Below, one piece after another: positions 35,062 to 43,710 of a DNA stretch of 64,000 nucleotides. The position numbers and the translations under genes are program-made. The stretch comes from Pyramidobacter sp. YE332 (GTDB lineage Bacteria; Synergistota; Synergistia; Synergistales; Dethiosulfovibrionaceae): assembly GCF_033060595.1 (NCBI RefSeq), contig NZ_CP133038.1:558001-622000 (forward strand), given 5' to 3'. The notes beneath the pieces are model-generated. The model was not told where the DNA came from. It worked only from the letters and a program-made list of their open reading frames with translations, and ran no database searches. Position 1 is the stretch's first letter. Every line of letters begins with the position of its first letter.

Positions 35062-36054
35062 GTGAAGAAGTTGGCAAGTCTGTTTCTCGCCGCTGCGCTG
35101 ATCGCCCCGGCCTCGCTGGCCGCGGCGGAGTACCCGGCGATGAACGTCCGCCTCAGTCACAACCAGCCTGTCGGCAGCCCGGAGGACGTCGGCGCCCAGA
35201 CGTTCAAAAAGCTGATGGAAGAGAAATCGGGCGGCAGGATCACCGTGGACGTGTTCCCGCAGATGCAGCTGGGCTCGATGCGCGAGCAGGCCGAAATGGT
35301 GCAGATGGGCACGCTGGAGATGTCCGTGCAGCCCACTTCCGTGCTGACGCCTTTCGTCGAGGAACTGAGCGTCATCGACTTCCCGTTTCTGTGGGCCGAC
35401 AAGGACGAGCTGTACCGCATCATGGACGGCGAAGTCGGCGGGAAGTTCTACGCCTTCTGCGAGAAGAAGGGCTTCAAGACCCTGGGCTTGTGGGCTTCGG
35501 GTTTCAAACAGATCACGACCAAGGGCAGGCCGGTGAACGCGCCCGAGGATCTGAAGGGCATGAAGATCCGCGTCATGCCCAGCCCGCAGCTGGTGGAGCA
35601 GTACAAGTCGTGGGGCGCCAATCCGATCCCGATCGAGTACGCCGAGCTGTACAACGCGCTGCAGCAGAACATCGTCGACGGTCAGGAGAATCCTTTGCAG
35701 ACCATCGCCATGGCCAAGCTGTACGAGGTGCAGGATTATCTGACGATCTCCGATCACGGGTTCCTCGGTTATCTGTTCATCGTCAACAGGCGCTGGTTCG
35801 AGAAGCAGGGCGAGGACGTACGGAAGCTGATCGTCGAGTGCGAACGCGGCGCCCGCGAGGCGGAACGCCTGGCGCAGGCAGAGGGCGAGGCCAGATTCCT
35901 CGAGCAGATCAAACAGTCCAAGATCGCCGTCGGCGAACTGACGGACGAGAACCGCGCCAAGTTCATCGAGGTCAGTAAGCCGCTGCACGACAAGTTCGTC
36001 GAGGGCTCGGCGACCAAGGCGGAGCTGCTGAAAGCGGTTTACGAGGCCAAATAA
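35062..36054 (+). CDS. dctP: TRAP transporter periplasmic binding protein DctP
   Basis: 330 residues from GTG 35062, with AAAGGAG upstream. Signal peptide 1-22 ('SLAAAEYPA'). Family features: 'MNVRLSHNQPVGSPEDVGAQ' near 28, 'DVFPQMQLGSMREQAEMVQ' near 64, 'LKGMKIRVMPSP' with the carboxylate-binding Arg near 172, and 'VDGQENPLQTI' near 212. It captures an organic acid for DctQM. A terminator between it and dctQ suggests it is made in excess. Confidence 0.93.
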   Translation: MKKLASLFLAAALIAPASLAAAEYPAMNVRLSHNQPVGSPEDVGAQTFKKLMEEKSGGRITVDVFPQMQLGSMREQAEMVQMGTLEMSVQPTSVLTPFVEELSVIDFPFLWADKDELYRIMDGEVGGKFYAFCEKKGFKTLGLWASGFKQITTKGRPVNAPEDLKGMKIRVMPSPQLVEQYKSWGANPIPIEYAELYNALQQNIVDGQENPLQTIAMAKLYEVQDYLTISDHGFLGYLFIVNRRWFEKQGEDVRKLIVECERGAREAERLAQAEGEARFLEQIKQSKIAVGELTDENRAKFIEVSKPLHDKFVEGSATKAELLKAVYEAK

Positions 36055-36082
36055 CCCGCGGCGTCCGGCGCGGCGAAAAAAC

Positions 36083-36113
36083 AAGGGGCGGCTCCTGCAG
36101 GAGGTTCGCCCCT
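36083..36113 (+). terminator. Partial terminator between dctP and dctQ
   Basis: AAGGGGCG...CGCCCCTT stem followed by TTCGTTTTTA. It probably lowers dctQM expression relative to dctP. Confidence 0.65.
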
Positions 36114-36164
36114 TTCGTTTTTATATTCATGATGCGTTGCATGAAACTGGGAGGAGATCGAAAA

Positions 36165-36623
36165 ATGCTCAGGTTCCTCGGCAGGATTGAGGAGATTTTC
36201 TGCGCGGCCGCTCTGCTGACAACGGCTCTTGTGCTGTTCGTCAACGTGGTGCTGCGCTATGTTTTCAGCGCCAGCACGAGCTGGGCCGAAGAGCTGATCC
36301 GCTATCTGATGATCTGGATCACTTTTATCGGCGGCAGCGTCTGCGTGCGGCGGGGGGCGCATATCCGCATGGACTTTCTGCTCGGCGTGCTGCCCGAAAA
36401 AATGGCCGGCGCGCTGACGCGTCTGGTCTATCTGATCGCGGCGGGATTCTGCGCGGCGCTGTTCCGGTACAGCTATCAGCTGGTGCGGTTCACCGTGGAA
36501 CTCGAGCAGACTTCGCCGGCGATGGGAATCCCCATGTGGATCCCTTATCTGGCGATGCCTTTGGGATCGGCGCTGATGGCGCTGCGTTTCGTTCAGGCCG
36601 CTTTCGGGAAGGAGGGCGCCTAG
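36165..36623 (+). CDS. dctQ: TRAP transporter small permease DctQ
   Basis: 152 residues from ATG 36165, with GGGAGGAG 8 nt upstream. Four membrane segments. The family signature 'TSWAEELIRYLMIWITFIGG' is near 40, followed by 'CVRRGAHIRMDFLL'. It bridges DctP and DctM. Its stop is directly followed by the dctM ATG. Confidence 0.92.
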   Translation: MLRFLGRIEEIFCAAALLTTALVLFVNVVLRYVFSASTSWAEELIRYLMIWITFIGGSVCVRRGAHIRMDFLLGVLPEKMAGALTRLVYLIAAGFCAALFRYSYQLVRFTVELEQTSPAMGIPMWIPYLAMPLGSALMALRFVQAAFGKEGA

Positions 36624-37904
36624 ATGACGGTCTTTCTGATGTGCGCGCTGCTGGCGCTGCTGTTCGGCAGCGTGCCGATCTTCGTCGCTCTGGCGGCGGC
36701 CGTGCTGGTTTCGATGCTGCTCTTCACGGGACTCGATCCGATGGTGCTGGCGCAGCGCATGTTCGGCGGACTCGACAAGTTCTCGCTGATGTCGATGCCG
36801 TTTTTCATCTTCGCCGCCAATCTGATGGACACGGGCGGACTCTCCAAGCGCATCCTCAAGTGGACGCGCAGCCTCGTGGGGGCGCGCAAGGGCGGACTGG
36901 CCTACACGACGCAGTGCACCTGCATGATCTTCGGCGCGCTCTGCGGCTCCAGCCCGGCGACGGTGGTCGCCATGGGGCGCGTGCTCTATCCCGAGCTGAT
37001 CGAAAGCGGCTATCCCGAGGATTTCTCCGCCGGTCTGATCGCGTCGTCGGGATCGGTGGCGCTGATCATCCCGCCCAGCGTGACGCTGATCATGTACGCG
37101 GCTGCCACGGGCGTGTCGGTGGGCTCGCTGTTCATGTCGGGCGTCAGCGCCGGGATCGTCTACGGGCTGGCGACGGTCGTCTACATCTGGTACTTCGCGC
37201 GCCATCACGATCTCAAGGTCTCGGCGCCCTCCAGCCGCGGCGAGATCGTCCGCAATACGCTGGAAGCCGGCTGGTCGCTGATGGTGCCGGTGATCATCCT
37301 CGGCGGCATTTACTGCGGCGTGTTCACGCCCACCGAGGCGGCGGGGATCTCCGCCGTTTACGCGCTGTTCGTCGGCGTGGCGGTCTACCGCGAGATCACC
37401 TGGGCGAAACTGTTCGACGTGTGTCTGCGTTCGGCCGTGACCTGCGCGCAAGTGATGATCCTCGTCGCCGCGGCCACGAGCTTCGCCTGGTTCCTCACCG
37501 TGGCGCGCATCCCGCAGATGGTCACGGCGGCGATCATCGAAAACATCAAAACGCCCTGGGCGTTCATCGCCATGGTCAACGTCATTCTGCTGATCGTGGG
37601 CATGTTCATGGAAGGCATCGCCGCCATCGTCATCCTCGCGCCGCTGTTCTTCCCGATCGCCCAGCAGATGGGCATCGACCCGCTGCATCTGGGCATCATC
37701 ATGGTCTCCAACCTGGCGCTGGGCAACTTCACTCCGCCGTTCGGACTGAACCTGTTCGTGGCCGCGGGCGTGACCGGGCTGCCGATGTCGAAGATCATCG
37801 GCGCGGTGACGAAGTTCATCATCGTCTCGATCGTCGGTCTGCTGGTGATCTCCTACGTGCCGGCGCTTTCAACCTTCCTGCCGGCGCTGGTGTACGGCCG
37901 TTAG
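36624..37904 (+). CDS. dctM: TRAP transporter large permease DctM
   Basis: 426 residues, the normal DctM length, with about 11-12 hydrophobic segments. Motifs: 'MSMPFFIFAANLMDTGGLS', 'GALCGSSPATVVAMGRVLYP' and 'SGSVALIIPPSVTLIMYA'. The C-terminal half repeats the design ('IVGMFMEGIAAIVILAPLFF', 'GNFTPPFGLNLFVAAGV'). It uses an ion gradient to import the DctP-bound acid. Confidence 0.93.
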   Translation: MTVFLMCALLALLFGSVPIFVALAAAVLVSMLLFTGLDPMVLAQRMFGGLDKFSLMSMPFFIFAANLMDTGGLSKRILKWTRSLVGARKGGLAYTTQCTCMIFGALCGSSPATVVAMGRVLYPELIESGYPEDFSAGLIASSGSVALIIPPSVTLIMYAAATGVSVGSLFMSGVSAGIVYGLATVVYIWYFARHHDLKVSAPSSRGEIVRNTLEAGWSLMVPVIILGGIYCGVFTPTEAAGISAVYALFVGVAVYREITWAKLFDVCLRSAVTCAQVMILVAAATSFAWFLTVARIPQMVTAAIIENIKTPWAFIAMVNVILLIVGMFMEGIAAIVILAPLFFPIAQQMGIDPLHLGIIMVSNLALGNFTPPFGLNLFVAAGVTGLPMSKIIGAVTKFIIVSIVGLLVISYVPALSTFLPALVYGR

Positions 37905-37916
37905 GGAGCGCGGGGA

Positions 37917-39143
37917 ATGTCGGGTTTCGAGCGCGTCCGCGAACTGGTCGCGGCGATCTCGCAGACCGGGCGCGGCGAGCGGGGCGTTTCCCGCCTCGCT
38001 CTGACCGAGGCGGACCGTCAGGCGCGCGAGATCGTGATCGAAGAGATGAAATCGCTCGGCATGTCGGTGACGACCGACGCCTGCTGCAATCTGTGGGGAC
38101 GTTTCGAGGGAAGCGCGGACCAGCCGGGCGTGGTGATCGGCTCGCATCTGGATTCTGTGCCCGAGGGCGGGTGCTACGACGGCGTGCTCGGCGTGGCCTG
38201 CGGGCTGGGCGCGGCGCGCGACCTCCTTGCCGAAAATCCGCATCCGCGGCGTTCGCTGTCGGTGGTGGTCTTCACCGCGGAGGAATCGAGCCGCTTTTCG
38301 CTGGCGACGATCGGCAGCAAAGCGGCGACGGGCAATCTGTCGCTGATGGACACGCTGCGCTTCAAGGACAAACAGGGCGTGACGCTGCTCGACGCGCTGC
38401 GCGATTTCGGCGGGCGGCCCGAGCGGATCCCGCGCGACTGCCTGGCGCCGGCGTCGTATCACTCTTATTTCGAACTGCACATCGAACAGGGGCCGGTGCT
38501 CGACTGGAACGGCGAGGACGTGGGCATCGTCGAGGCGATCGCCGCGCCGACGCGTTTCATGCTCGAAGTGATCGGCGAACAGGCCCATTCCGGCGCTTGT
38601 CCGATGAACCTGCGCCACGACGCCATGGCCGCGGCGGCGGAGATAATCCTCGCCGCGGAGCGCGCCGGACGTGAGGAAAGCGAGTTCGGCACGGTCGCCA
38701 CCGTGGGCGTGTGCGAGTGTTTCCCCGGGGCCATGAACGTGGTGCCGGGGCGAGTCGTTCTGAAAGTGGACGTGCGCGGCATCGTCGAAAAAAGCATCCG
38801 CCGCGCCTGCGACGAGATCAAGGCGCGCGTCGGAAGCGTCTGCGCCGAACGCGGCGTGAGGGCGAACTTCACGCTCTACTCGGCCGACAAGCCCGTCGCC
38901 ATGGACGGCCTGCTGGCGCGCCGCCTCGAAAACGTCTGCAAAGACTTGCAGGTCAAATACCGGCGCATGCTCAGCGGCGCGGGACACGACGCCATGTACA
39001 TGGCCACGCTGATCCCTTCGGCGCTGATTTTCGTGCCGTGCAAGGACGGCGTCAGCCACAACCCGGCCGAAACGGTGGACTGGCGGCGCGTGCGTCCCGG
39101 CTATGAAGTGCTGCTCCAGGCGGTGAAAGACATCGTTCGGTAA
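37917..39143 (+). CDS. M20-family amidohydrolase (N-carbamoyl-L-amino acid hydrolase / allantoate amidohydrolase type)
   Basis: 408 residues. Two-metal-site residues: 'VVIGSHLDSVPEGGCYDGVLG' in part (His and Asp near 81-92), 'FTAEESSRF' near 125 and 'HIEQGPVLDWNG' near 187, then 'GEQAHSGACPMNLRHDA' with the substrate-binding His and Arg. C-terminal 'GAGHDAMYMA' and 'GVSHNPAE' complete the pattern. These enzymes remove carbamoyl groups from ureido acids. It begins 12 nt after dctM and ends 53 nt before pyrC, linking uptake to the pyrimidine genes. Confidence 0.88.
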   Translation: MSGFERVRELVAAISQTGRGERGVSRLALTEADRQAREIVIEEMKSLGMSVTTDACCNLWGRFEGSADQPGVVIGSHLDSVPEGGCYDGVLGVACGLGAARDLLAENPHPRRSLSVVVFTAEESSRFSLATIGSKAATGNLSLMDTLRFKDKQGVTLLDALRDFGGRPERIPRDCLAPASYHSYFELHIEQGPVLDWNGEDVGIVEAIAAPTRFMLEVIGEQAHSGACPMNLRHDAMAAAAEIILAAERAGREESEFGTVATVGVCECFPGAMNVVPGRVVLKVDVRGIVEKSIRRACDEIKARVGSVCAERGVRANFTLYSADKPVAMDGLLARRLENVCKDLQVKYRRMLSGAGHDAMYMATLIPSALIFVPCKDGVSHNPAETVDWRRVRPGYEVLLQAVKDIVR

Positions 39144-39196
39144 CTTTTTTACGAAGACTCCGGAATCCCAGGGATATTTTTATAAGGAGGCTGTTC

Positions 39197-40522
39197 ATGA
39201 AACCGATCCTGTTTCAAAAAGCGCGCCTGATCGACCCCGATCTGAAAATGGACATGCGGGGCGATCTGCTGGTCGAAAACGGCGTCGTTTCCGCCCTCGG
39301 CCCCGAGCTGCTGCCGACCGCGGACGCCGAAAAGATCGACTGCGGCGGCGCAGTCCTGGCCCCAGGACTGGTCGATCTGCACGTGCATTTCCGCGATCCC
39401 GGCCAGACCGAAAAGGAAACATTGGAGACGGGCTGCGCCGCCGCGGCCAACGGCGGCTTCACGGCCGTAGTGACGATGGCCAACACCAAACCGGCCGTCG
39501 ATTCGCCCGAGCTGATCCGCAGCTGCATCAAGCGCAACCGGACCATGGACTGCCGCATCTATCCGGGGGGCGCGGTCACCAAGGGGCTGGGCGGCAAAGA
39601 ACTGACCGACTTCGAAGCGTTGAAGGAAGCCGGCGCGGTCTGCCTGACCGACGACGGCATCACCGTCGGCAGCGGGCCGCTGTTTTACGAAGCCATGGAA
39701 AAAGCGGCCGCCGTCGGCCTGCCCGTGAGCGTTCACTGCGAGGCTCCCGGCTTCGAAGGCGACCGCTCCATGAACCGCGGCGAGATCTCCAAAAAACTGG
39801 GGCTCGCCGGCGCGCCGGCGCTGGCCGAGGAGCTGATGATCATGCGCGACGTGTTCTTCGCCGAGAAGACGGGCGCGCATGTGCACGTGCAGCATGTCAG
39901 TTCGCGCCGCGGCGTCGAGATCATCGCGGCGGCGAAAGCCCGCGGCGTCGCCGTTACCGGCGAGGCCACGCCGCATCACATGTTCCTCGACGAAACGGCG
40001 ATTCTCGAATGCGGCGCCAACGCCAAGATGAGCCCGCCGCTGCGCACGGCCGACGACGCGGCGGCGATCCGCGAGGCGCTGATGAGCGGCGTGCTCGACG
40101 TGGTCGCCACCGATCACGCGCCGCACACGCCGGCCGAAAAAGCCCTCGGCATCGCCAAGGCCCCCAACGGCATCATCGGTCTGGAAACGTCGCTGGGGCT
40201 GTGCCTCGACGGATTGTGCCGCGAGCGTGGATTTTCGCTTTCCTCGCTGGTGGAGCGCATGAGCTCCGCGCCGCGGCGGATTTTCAAGCTGCCGCCCGTC
40301 CATCTTCAGCCCGGCTCGCCGGCCGATCTGACGCTGTTCGATCCCGAACGCCGCTGGCGCGTGGACGCGGCGAAGTTCAAATCGAAGGCGCGCAACTGTC
40401 CGTTCAACGGCTGGACGCTGAGCGGCACGGTCCTGATGACCGTGCTGGGCGGGAGGATCGTCTGCGATCGAAGAACTTTTCGTGCAATCGGTTGTATAAA
40501 ACGGTCCGTTGCGATACAATAA
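39197..40522 (+). CDS. pyrC: Dihydroorotase
   Basis: 441 residues, class I dihydroorotase length. Metal ligands: 'GLVDLHVHFRDPGQTEKET' near 58-76, 'VTKGLGGKELTDF' with the region of the bridging residue, 'SVHCEAPGFE', 'HVQHVSSRRGVEII' and 'VVATDHAPHTPAEK' near 308. It cyclises N-carbamoyl-aspartate to dihydroorotate. TAAGGAGG precedes ATG 39197. It heads a pyrC-K-D-F-E-R cluster that lacks the genes for the first two pathway steps (carbamoyl-phosphate synthase and aspartate carbamoyltransferase). Confidence 0.94.
   Translation: MKPILFQKARLIDPDLKMDMRGDLLVENGVVSALGPELLPTADAEKIDCGGAVLAPGLVDLHVHFRDPGQTEKETLETGCAAAANGGFTAVVTMANTKPAVDSPELIRSCIKRNRTMDCRIYPGGAVTKGLGGKELTDFEALKEAGAVCLTDDGITVGSGPLFYEAMEKAAAVGLPVSVHCEAPGFEGDRSMNRGEISKKLGLAGAPALAEELMIMRDVFFAEKTGAHVHVQHVSSRRGVEIIAAAKARGVAVTGEATPHHMFLDETAILECGANAKMSPPLRTADDAAAIREALMSGVLDVVATDHAPHTPAEKALGIAKAPNGIIGLETSLGLCLDGLCRERGFSLSSLVERMSSAPRRIFKLPPVHLQPGSPADLTLFDPERRWRVDAAKFKSKARNCPFNGWTLSGTVLMTVLGGRIVCDRRTFRAIGCIKRSVAIQ
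40492..40520 (+). promoter_or_regulatory. Internal promoter at the end of pyrC
   Basis: TTGTAT (40492-40497), 17-nt spacer, TACAAT (40515-40520). The start of transcription would fall near 40527, just before the long hairpin ahead of pyrK. Confidence 0.6.
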
Positions 40523-40532
40523 ATCCGTCGAT

Positions 40533-40593
40533 CGCGCGGCCGTTTGCACGGCGCGCCGGGGGGATGAAAGCGCGCCGTGCAAACGGCCGCGCG
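40533..40593 (+). promoter_or_regulatory. Long leader hairpin ahead of pyrK
   Basis: Perfect 24-bp arms (40533-40556 and 40570-40593) with a 13-nt loop CGGGGGGATGAAA. No U tract follows, so it is not a simple terminator. It would form at the very 5' end of a transcript from the 40492 promoter, 12 nt ahead of the pyrK ribosome site. Confidence 0.6.
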
Positions 40594-40621
40594 GGAAGCG
40601 CCAACGAGAGGGGAGTTTGGA

Positions 40622-41392
40622 TTGATTCGCGATTACGATTCGCGGCTGCTCGAAAAGGAACGGATCTCGCCGGACATCTGGCATTTGACGTTCGCGTGTC
40701 CAGAGATTGCCGAAAACGCGCGGCCGGGGAATTTCGTGCTGCTCAAAACGTCGGCCGCCACGGCGCCGCTGCTGCGCCGGCCGCTCGGCATCCTCGATGC
40801 CGACCCCGCAAAGGGGACGATCGAGACGCTTTTCCGCGTCGTTGGGCAGGGCACGGCTCTGCTGGCTGCCGCCGAACCTGGCGCGTCGCTTTCCGTGCGC
40901 GGGCCCGTAGGCGGGCAGTTCGCCCCGTTCCGGCACGAAAAAGTCTGGGGCGTGGCCGGCACGCTGGGCATCGCGCCGCTGCTGTTCCTGTGCCGCGAGC
41001 TGAACGGTTTCGACCGTCTGTTCCTCGGCGTCGGCAACGCCTCGTGGCGGAGCTTCGCCGACTGGGTGCGCGCCCGCGCGCCGGAGATGGTTTTGTACAG
41101 CGACGACGGTTCGATCGGACGCAGGGGATTTTCCATCGCCGGACTGGAAGGGCAGGATCTGAGCGACGTGTCGCTGGCCTGCTGCGGCCCCAATCCAATG
41201 ATGAAAGCGCTGTACGAACGGTACGGCGCGCAGTGCGACGACATCCAGGTCAGCCTCGAGCGCCGCATGGGCTGCGGCATGGGCGGCTGCTTCGGCTGCG
41301 TGGTCGACACCACGACGGGACGGCGGCGCGTCTGCATCGACGGCCCCGTGTTCCAGGCCAGGGAGGTGAAATGGGATGAGCTGCATCTCTGA
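40622..41392 (+). CDS. pyrK: Dihydroorotate dehydrogenase electron-transfer subunit
   Basis: 256 residues from TTG 40622, with GAGGGGAG upstream. FAD-binding 'LLRRPLGILD' near 50, NAD-binding region 'VAGTLGIAPLLFLCRE' near 115 and the [2Fe-2S] cysteines in 'RMGCGMGGCFGCVV' and 'VCIDGPVFQ' at the C-terminus. It passes electrons from PyrD to NAD. It overlaps pyrD by 17 nt, so the two are translationally coupled. Confidence 0.9.
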   Translation: MIRDYDSRLLEKERISPDIWHLTFACPEIAENARPGNFVLLKTSAATAPLLRRPLGILDADPAKGTIETLFRVVGQGTALLAAAEPGASLSVRGPVGGQFAPFRHEKVWGVAGTLGIAPLLFLCRELNGFDRLFLGVGNASWRSFADWVRARAPEMVLYSDDGSIGRRGFSIAGLEGQDLSDVSLACCGPNPMMKALYERYGAQCDDIQVSLERRMGCGMGGCFGCVVDTTTGRRRVCIDGPVFQAREVKWDELHL

Positions 41393-42305
41393 TCCGCTCG
41401 CGCTCGACGTCGGCGGCATGAAGCTGAAAGTCCCCGTCGTGATCGCGTCGGGCACGTGGGCTTACGAAGCCGGAATGTGGGCGGACGACCTGACGCGCCA
41501 CGTCGGCGCGATCTGTTCCAAAGCCATCACCAAGGATCCCTGCCCCGGTAATCCCGGCTGCCGCATCTGGGAGACGCCCTCGGGCGTTCTCAACAGCATC
41601 GGATTGCAGAACGAGGGCATCGACCGCTTCATCGACTGCCGTCTGCCCGACCTGAAAAAACGCGGCGTGCCCGTGATGCTCAACGTCTGTATGCAGAGCG
41701 CCGAAGATCTGGCTTACATGATGGACCGCATCGCCGAAGCCGGGGACATGGTCGACGGCGTGGAACTGAACGTTTCCTGCCCCAACACCGATCACGGCTG
41801 CATGAGCTGGGGCGTCGACCCGGCGCTGACGGCGCAGGCCACGGAGATGGCGCGCCGGCGCTGGGACGGCCCGTTGTGGGTGAAGCTGACGCCGCAGGCG
41901 CCCGACATTCCTGCGGTGGCGAAGGCCGCCGAGTCGGCCGGAGCCAGCGCGGTCGTGACCGCCAACACCTGGCTGGGCATGGCGATCGACACGCTGCGCG
42001 GGGTGCCGGTTTTCAGCCGCCGTGTGGCGGGACTTTCCGGCCCGGCCGTTTTTCCGCTGGCGCTGCGCGTCGTCTGGGACGCGGCCGGCGCCGTGAAAAT
42101 TCCAGTGATCGGCTGCGGCGGCGTGGACGGCCCCGATTCGGCGCTGGCCATGATCATGGCCGGAGCCAGCGCCGTGGAAGTCGGAGCGGCGCTGTTCGGC
42201 GATTTCAAAGTGCTTGAAAACGTCCACGAGGGATTGCTCGCCGCCGTGGAGCGCTGGAACGTCGCTTCCCTGGCCGAACTGATCGGCCGCGCCCGCCGCG
42301 CGTGA
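41376..42305 (+). CDS. pyrD: Dihydroorotate dehydrogenase, class 1B catalytic subunit
   Basis: 309 residues. FMN-barrel motifs: 'VVIASGTWAYEAGMW', 'SKAITKDPCPGNPGCRIWET' and 'NSIGLQNEGIDRFI'. The catalytic Cys is in 'GVELNVSCPNTDHGC', typical of class 1B, with 'VIGCGGVDGPDSALAMIMAG' for phosphate binding. It oxidises dihydroorotate to orotate together with PyrK. Confidence 0.94.
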   Translation: MSCISDPLALDVGGMKLKVPVVIASGTWAYEAGMWADDLTRHVGAICSKAITKDPCPGNPGCRIWETPSGVLNSIGLQNEGIDRFIDCRLPDLKKRGVPVMLNVCMQSAEDLAYMMDRIAEAGDMVDGVELNVSCPNTDHGCMSWGVDPALTAQATEMARRRWDGPLWVKLTPQAPDIPAVAKAAESAGASAVVTANTWLGMAIDTLRGVPVFSRRVAGLSGPAVFPLALRVVWDAAGAVKIPVIGCGGVDGPDSALAMIMAGASAVEVGAALFGDFKVLENVHEGLLAAVERWNVASLAELIGRARRA

Positions 42306-42364
42306 GCACGCGAAAATTTTGTCAAAAAAACGGGATCGATCCTATCAACGTGAGGAGTGCTTTT

Positions 42365-43084
42365 ATGACCGAACACACATCTTTGCCGCTGTTTGCGGCG
42401 CTCGACCTCGACACGCTGCGCGAGGCGCGCCGCACGATGGACGCCCTTTCGGGAATCGTGGACGCCATCAAGATCGGCCCGCGCCTCTACGCTCAGGGCG
42501 GCGCGCCGTTTCTGAAGGAGATCGTCGACCACGGTTTCAAACTGTTTCTCGACCTGAAGCTGCACGACATCCCCAACACCGTGCGCCTGGCCGTGGAGAC
42601 GCTGGCCGACCTTGGCATCTTCTGTCTGACGCTGCAGGCCGCGGGCGGCCGCCGCATGATGGAGGAATCTGTCGCCGCCCGCGATCGGCTCGGCTCGACC
42701 ATGAAGCTGCTCGGCATCACCGTGCTGACCAGCTTCGACGAAAAAAGCTGGGACGAAGTCGCGCCCGGCTGCCCGATGGACGTGGCCATCAAAAAGCGCG
42801 CCTGGCTGTGCGGAGACTGCGGCATGGACGGGCTGGTGTGCTCGCCGCTCGATCTGCCCGAGGTGCGCGCCGTGACGCCGCCGACGCTGCTCAAGGTCGT
42901 GCCCGGCGTGCGCCTCGTCGCCGGCGGCGACGACCAGAGCCGCGTCGCCACGCCCGCCGACGCGTTCCGCAACGGCGCCGATTACATCGTCATGGGGCGT
43001 CCCATCTACAAAGCGCCCGACGTTCGCAAGGCGGTCGAAGAGATCGCCCGATCCATTGAGGAGGGATTGGCATGTCGGAAGTGA
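42365..43084 (+). CDS. pyrF: Orotidine-5'-phosphate decarboxylase
   Basis: 239 residues from ATG 42365, with GAGGAG upstream. Catalytic 'FLDLKLHDIPNTV' near 61-73, substrate loop 'GLVCSPLDLPEVR' and phosphate-binding 'NGADYIVMGRPIYKAPD'. It makes UMP from OMP. It overlaps pyrE by 13 nt. Confidence 0.94.
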   Translation: MTEHTSLPLFAALDLDTLREARRTMDALSGIVDAIKIGPRLYAQGGAPFLKEIVDHGFKLFLDLKLHDIPNTVRLAVETLADLGIFCLTLQAAGGRRMMEESVAARDRLGSTMKLLGITVLTSFDEKSWDEVAPGCPMDVAIKKRAWLCGDCGMDGLVCSPLDLPEVRAVTPPTLLKVVPGVRLVAGGDDQSRVATPADAFRNGADYIVMGRPIYKAPDVRKAVEEIARSIEEGLACRK

Positions 43085-43674
43085 TGACGGATTCTCAGGT
43101 ACAGGAAAAACTGAAAGAGATGCTCGTCGAGAGCAAAGCGTGGCTTGAGGGGCATTTCAAGCTCACCTCGGGGCGACACAGCGGCAACTACATGCAGTGC
43201 GCCATGCTGCTGCGCTTTCCCAAATACGCGGCGTTCGCCGGCGGCGAGATCGCCAAACGGATCGCCGCGTTCAGGCCCGACTTCATCGTCTCGCCGGCGC
43301 TGGGGGGGCTGATCATCGGACATGAGGTGGCGCGCGCGCTGGATATTCCATTTTTGTTCTGCGAACGTGAGGAAGGCAAAATGAAGCTGCGCCGCTTCCC
43401 GATGCCGGTCGGCAAACGTTTCGTCGCCGTCGAGGATGTCGTCACCACGGGCGGCTCCGTCAAGGAGACCGCCGAGCACATGATCGCCGGCGGCTGCGTC
43501 TGGGCCGGTTCTGCCTGCATCGTCGACCGCTCCGGCGGCGCGCAGCAGCTCGGGGCCGAGCTCGTTTCGCTCTTCAAGGTCTCTTTCCCCACCTGGGAAG
43601 CCGACGACTGCCCGCTGTGCCGCGAACTGGGCACGCCTCCCGTCAAGCCCGGCAGCCGGCTCAACGCGAAGTAG
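43072..43674 (+). CDS. pyrE: Orotate phosphoribosyltransferase
   Basis: 200 residues. 'FKLTSGRHSGNYMQCAML' near the N-terminus and the PRPP-binding motif 'FVAVEDVVTTGGSVKE' near 118. The C-terminus carries 'DDCPLCRELGTPPVKPGS'. It joins orotate to PRPP to give OMP. Confidence 0.93.
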   Translation: MSEVMTDSQVQEKLKEMLVESKAWLEGHFKLTSGRHSGNYMQCAMLLRFPKYAAFAGGEIAKRIAAFRPDFIVSPALGGLIIGHEVARALDIPFLFCEREEGKMKLRRFPMPVGKRFVAVEDVVTTGGSVKETAEHMIAGGCVWAGSACIVDRSGGAQQLGAELVSLFKVSFPTWEADDCPLCRELGTPPVKPGSRLNAK

Positions 43675-43710
43675 AAAAACGATCCTTTTACGACTGGAGG
43701 CGACGCGGCG

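Noticed and set aside
39144-39196. PyrR-binding attenuator ahead of pyrC
   Set aside because: The 53-nt gap is too short for an antiterminator/terminator pair, and no clear PyrR-loop consensus is visible.
39149-41455. 768-codon minus-strand frame opposite pyrC/pyrK
   Set aside because: Shadow of pyrC and pyrK. Low-complexity composition and no domain.
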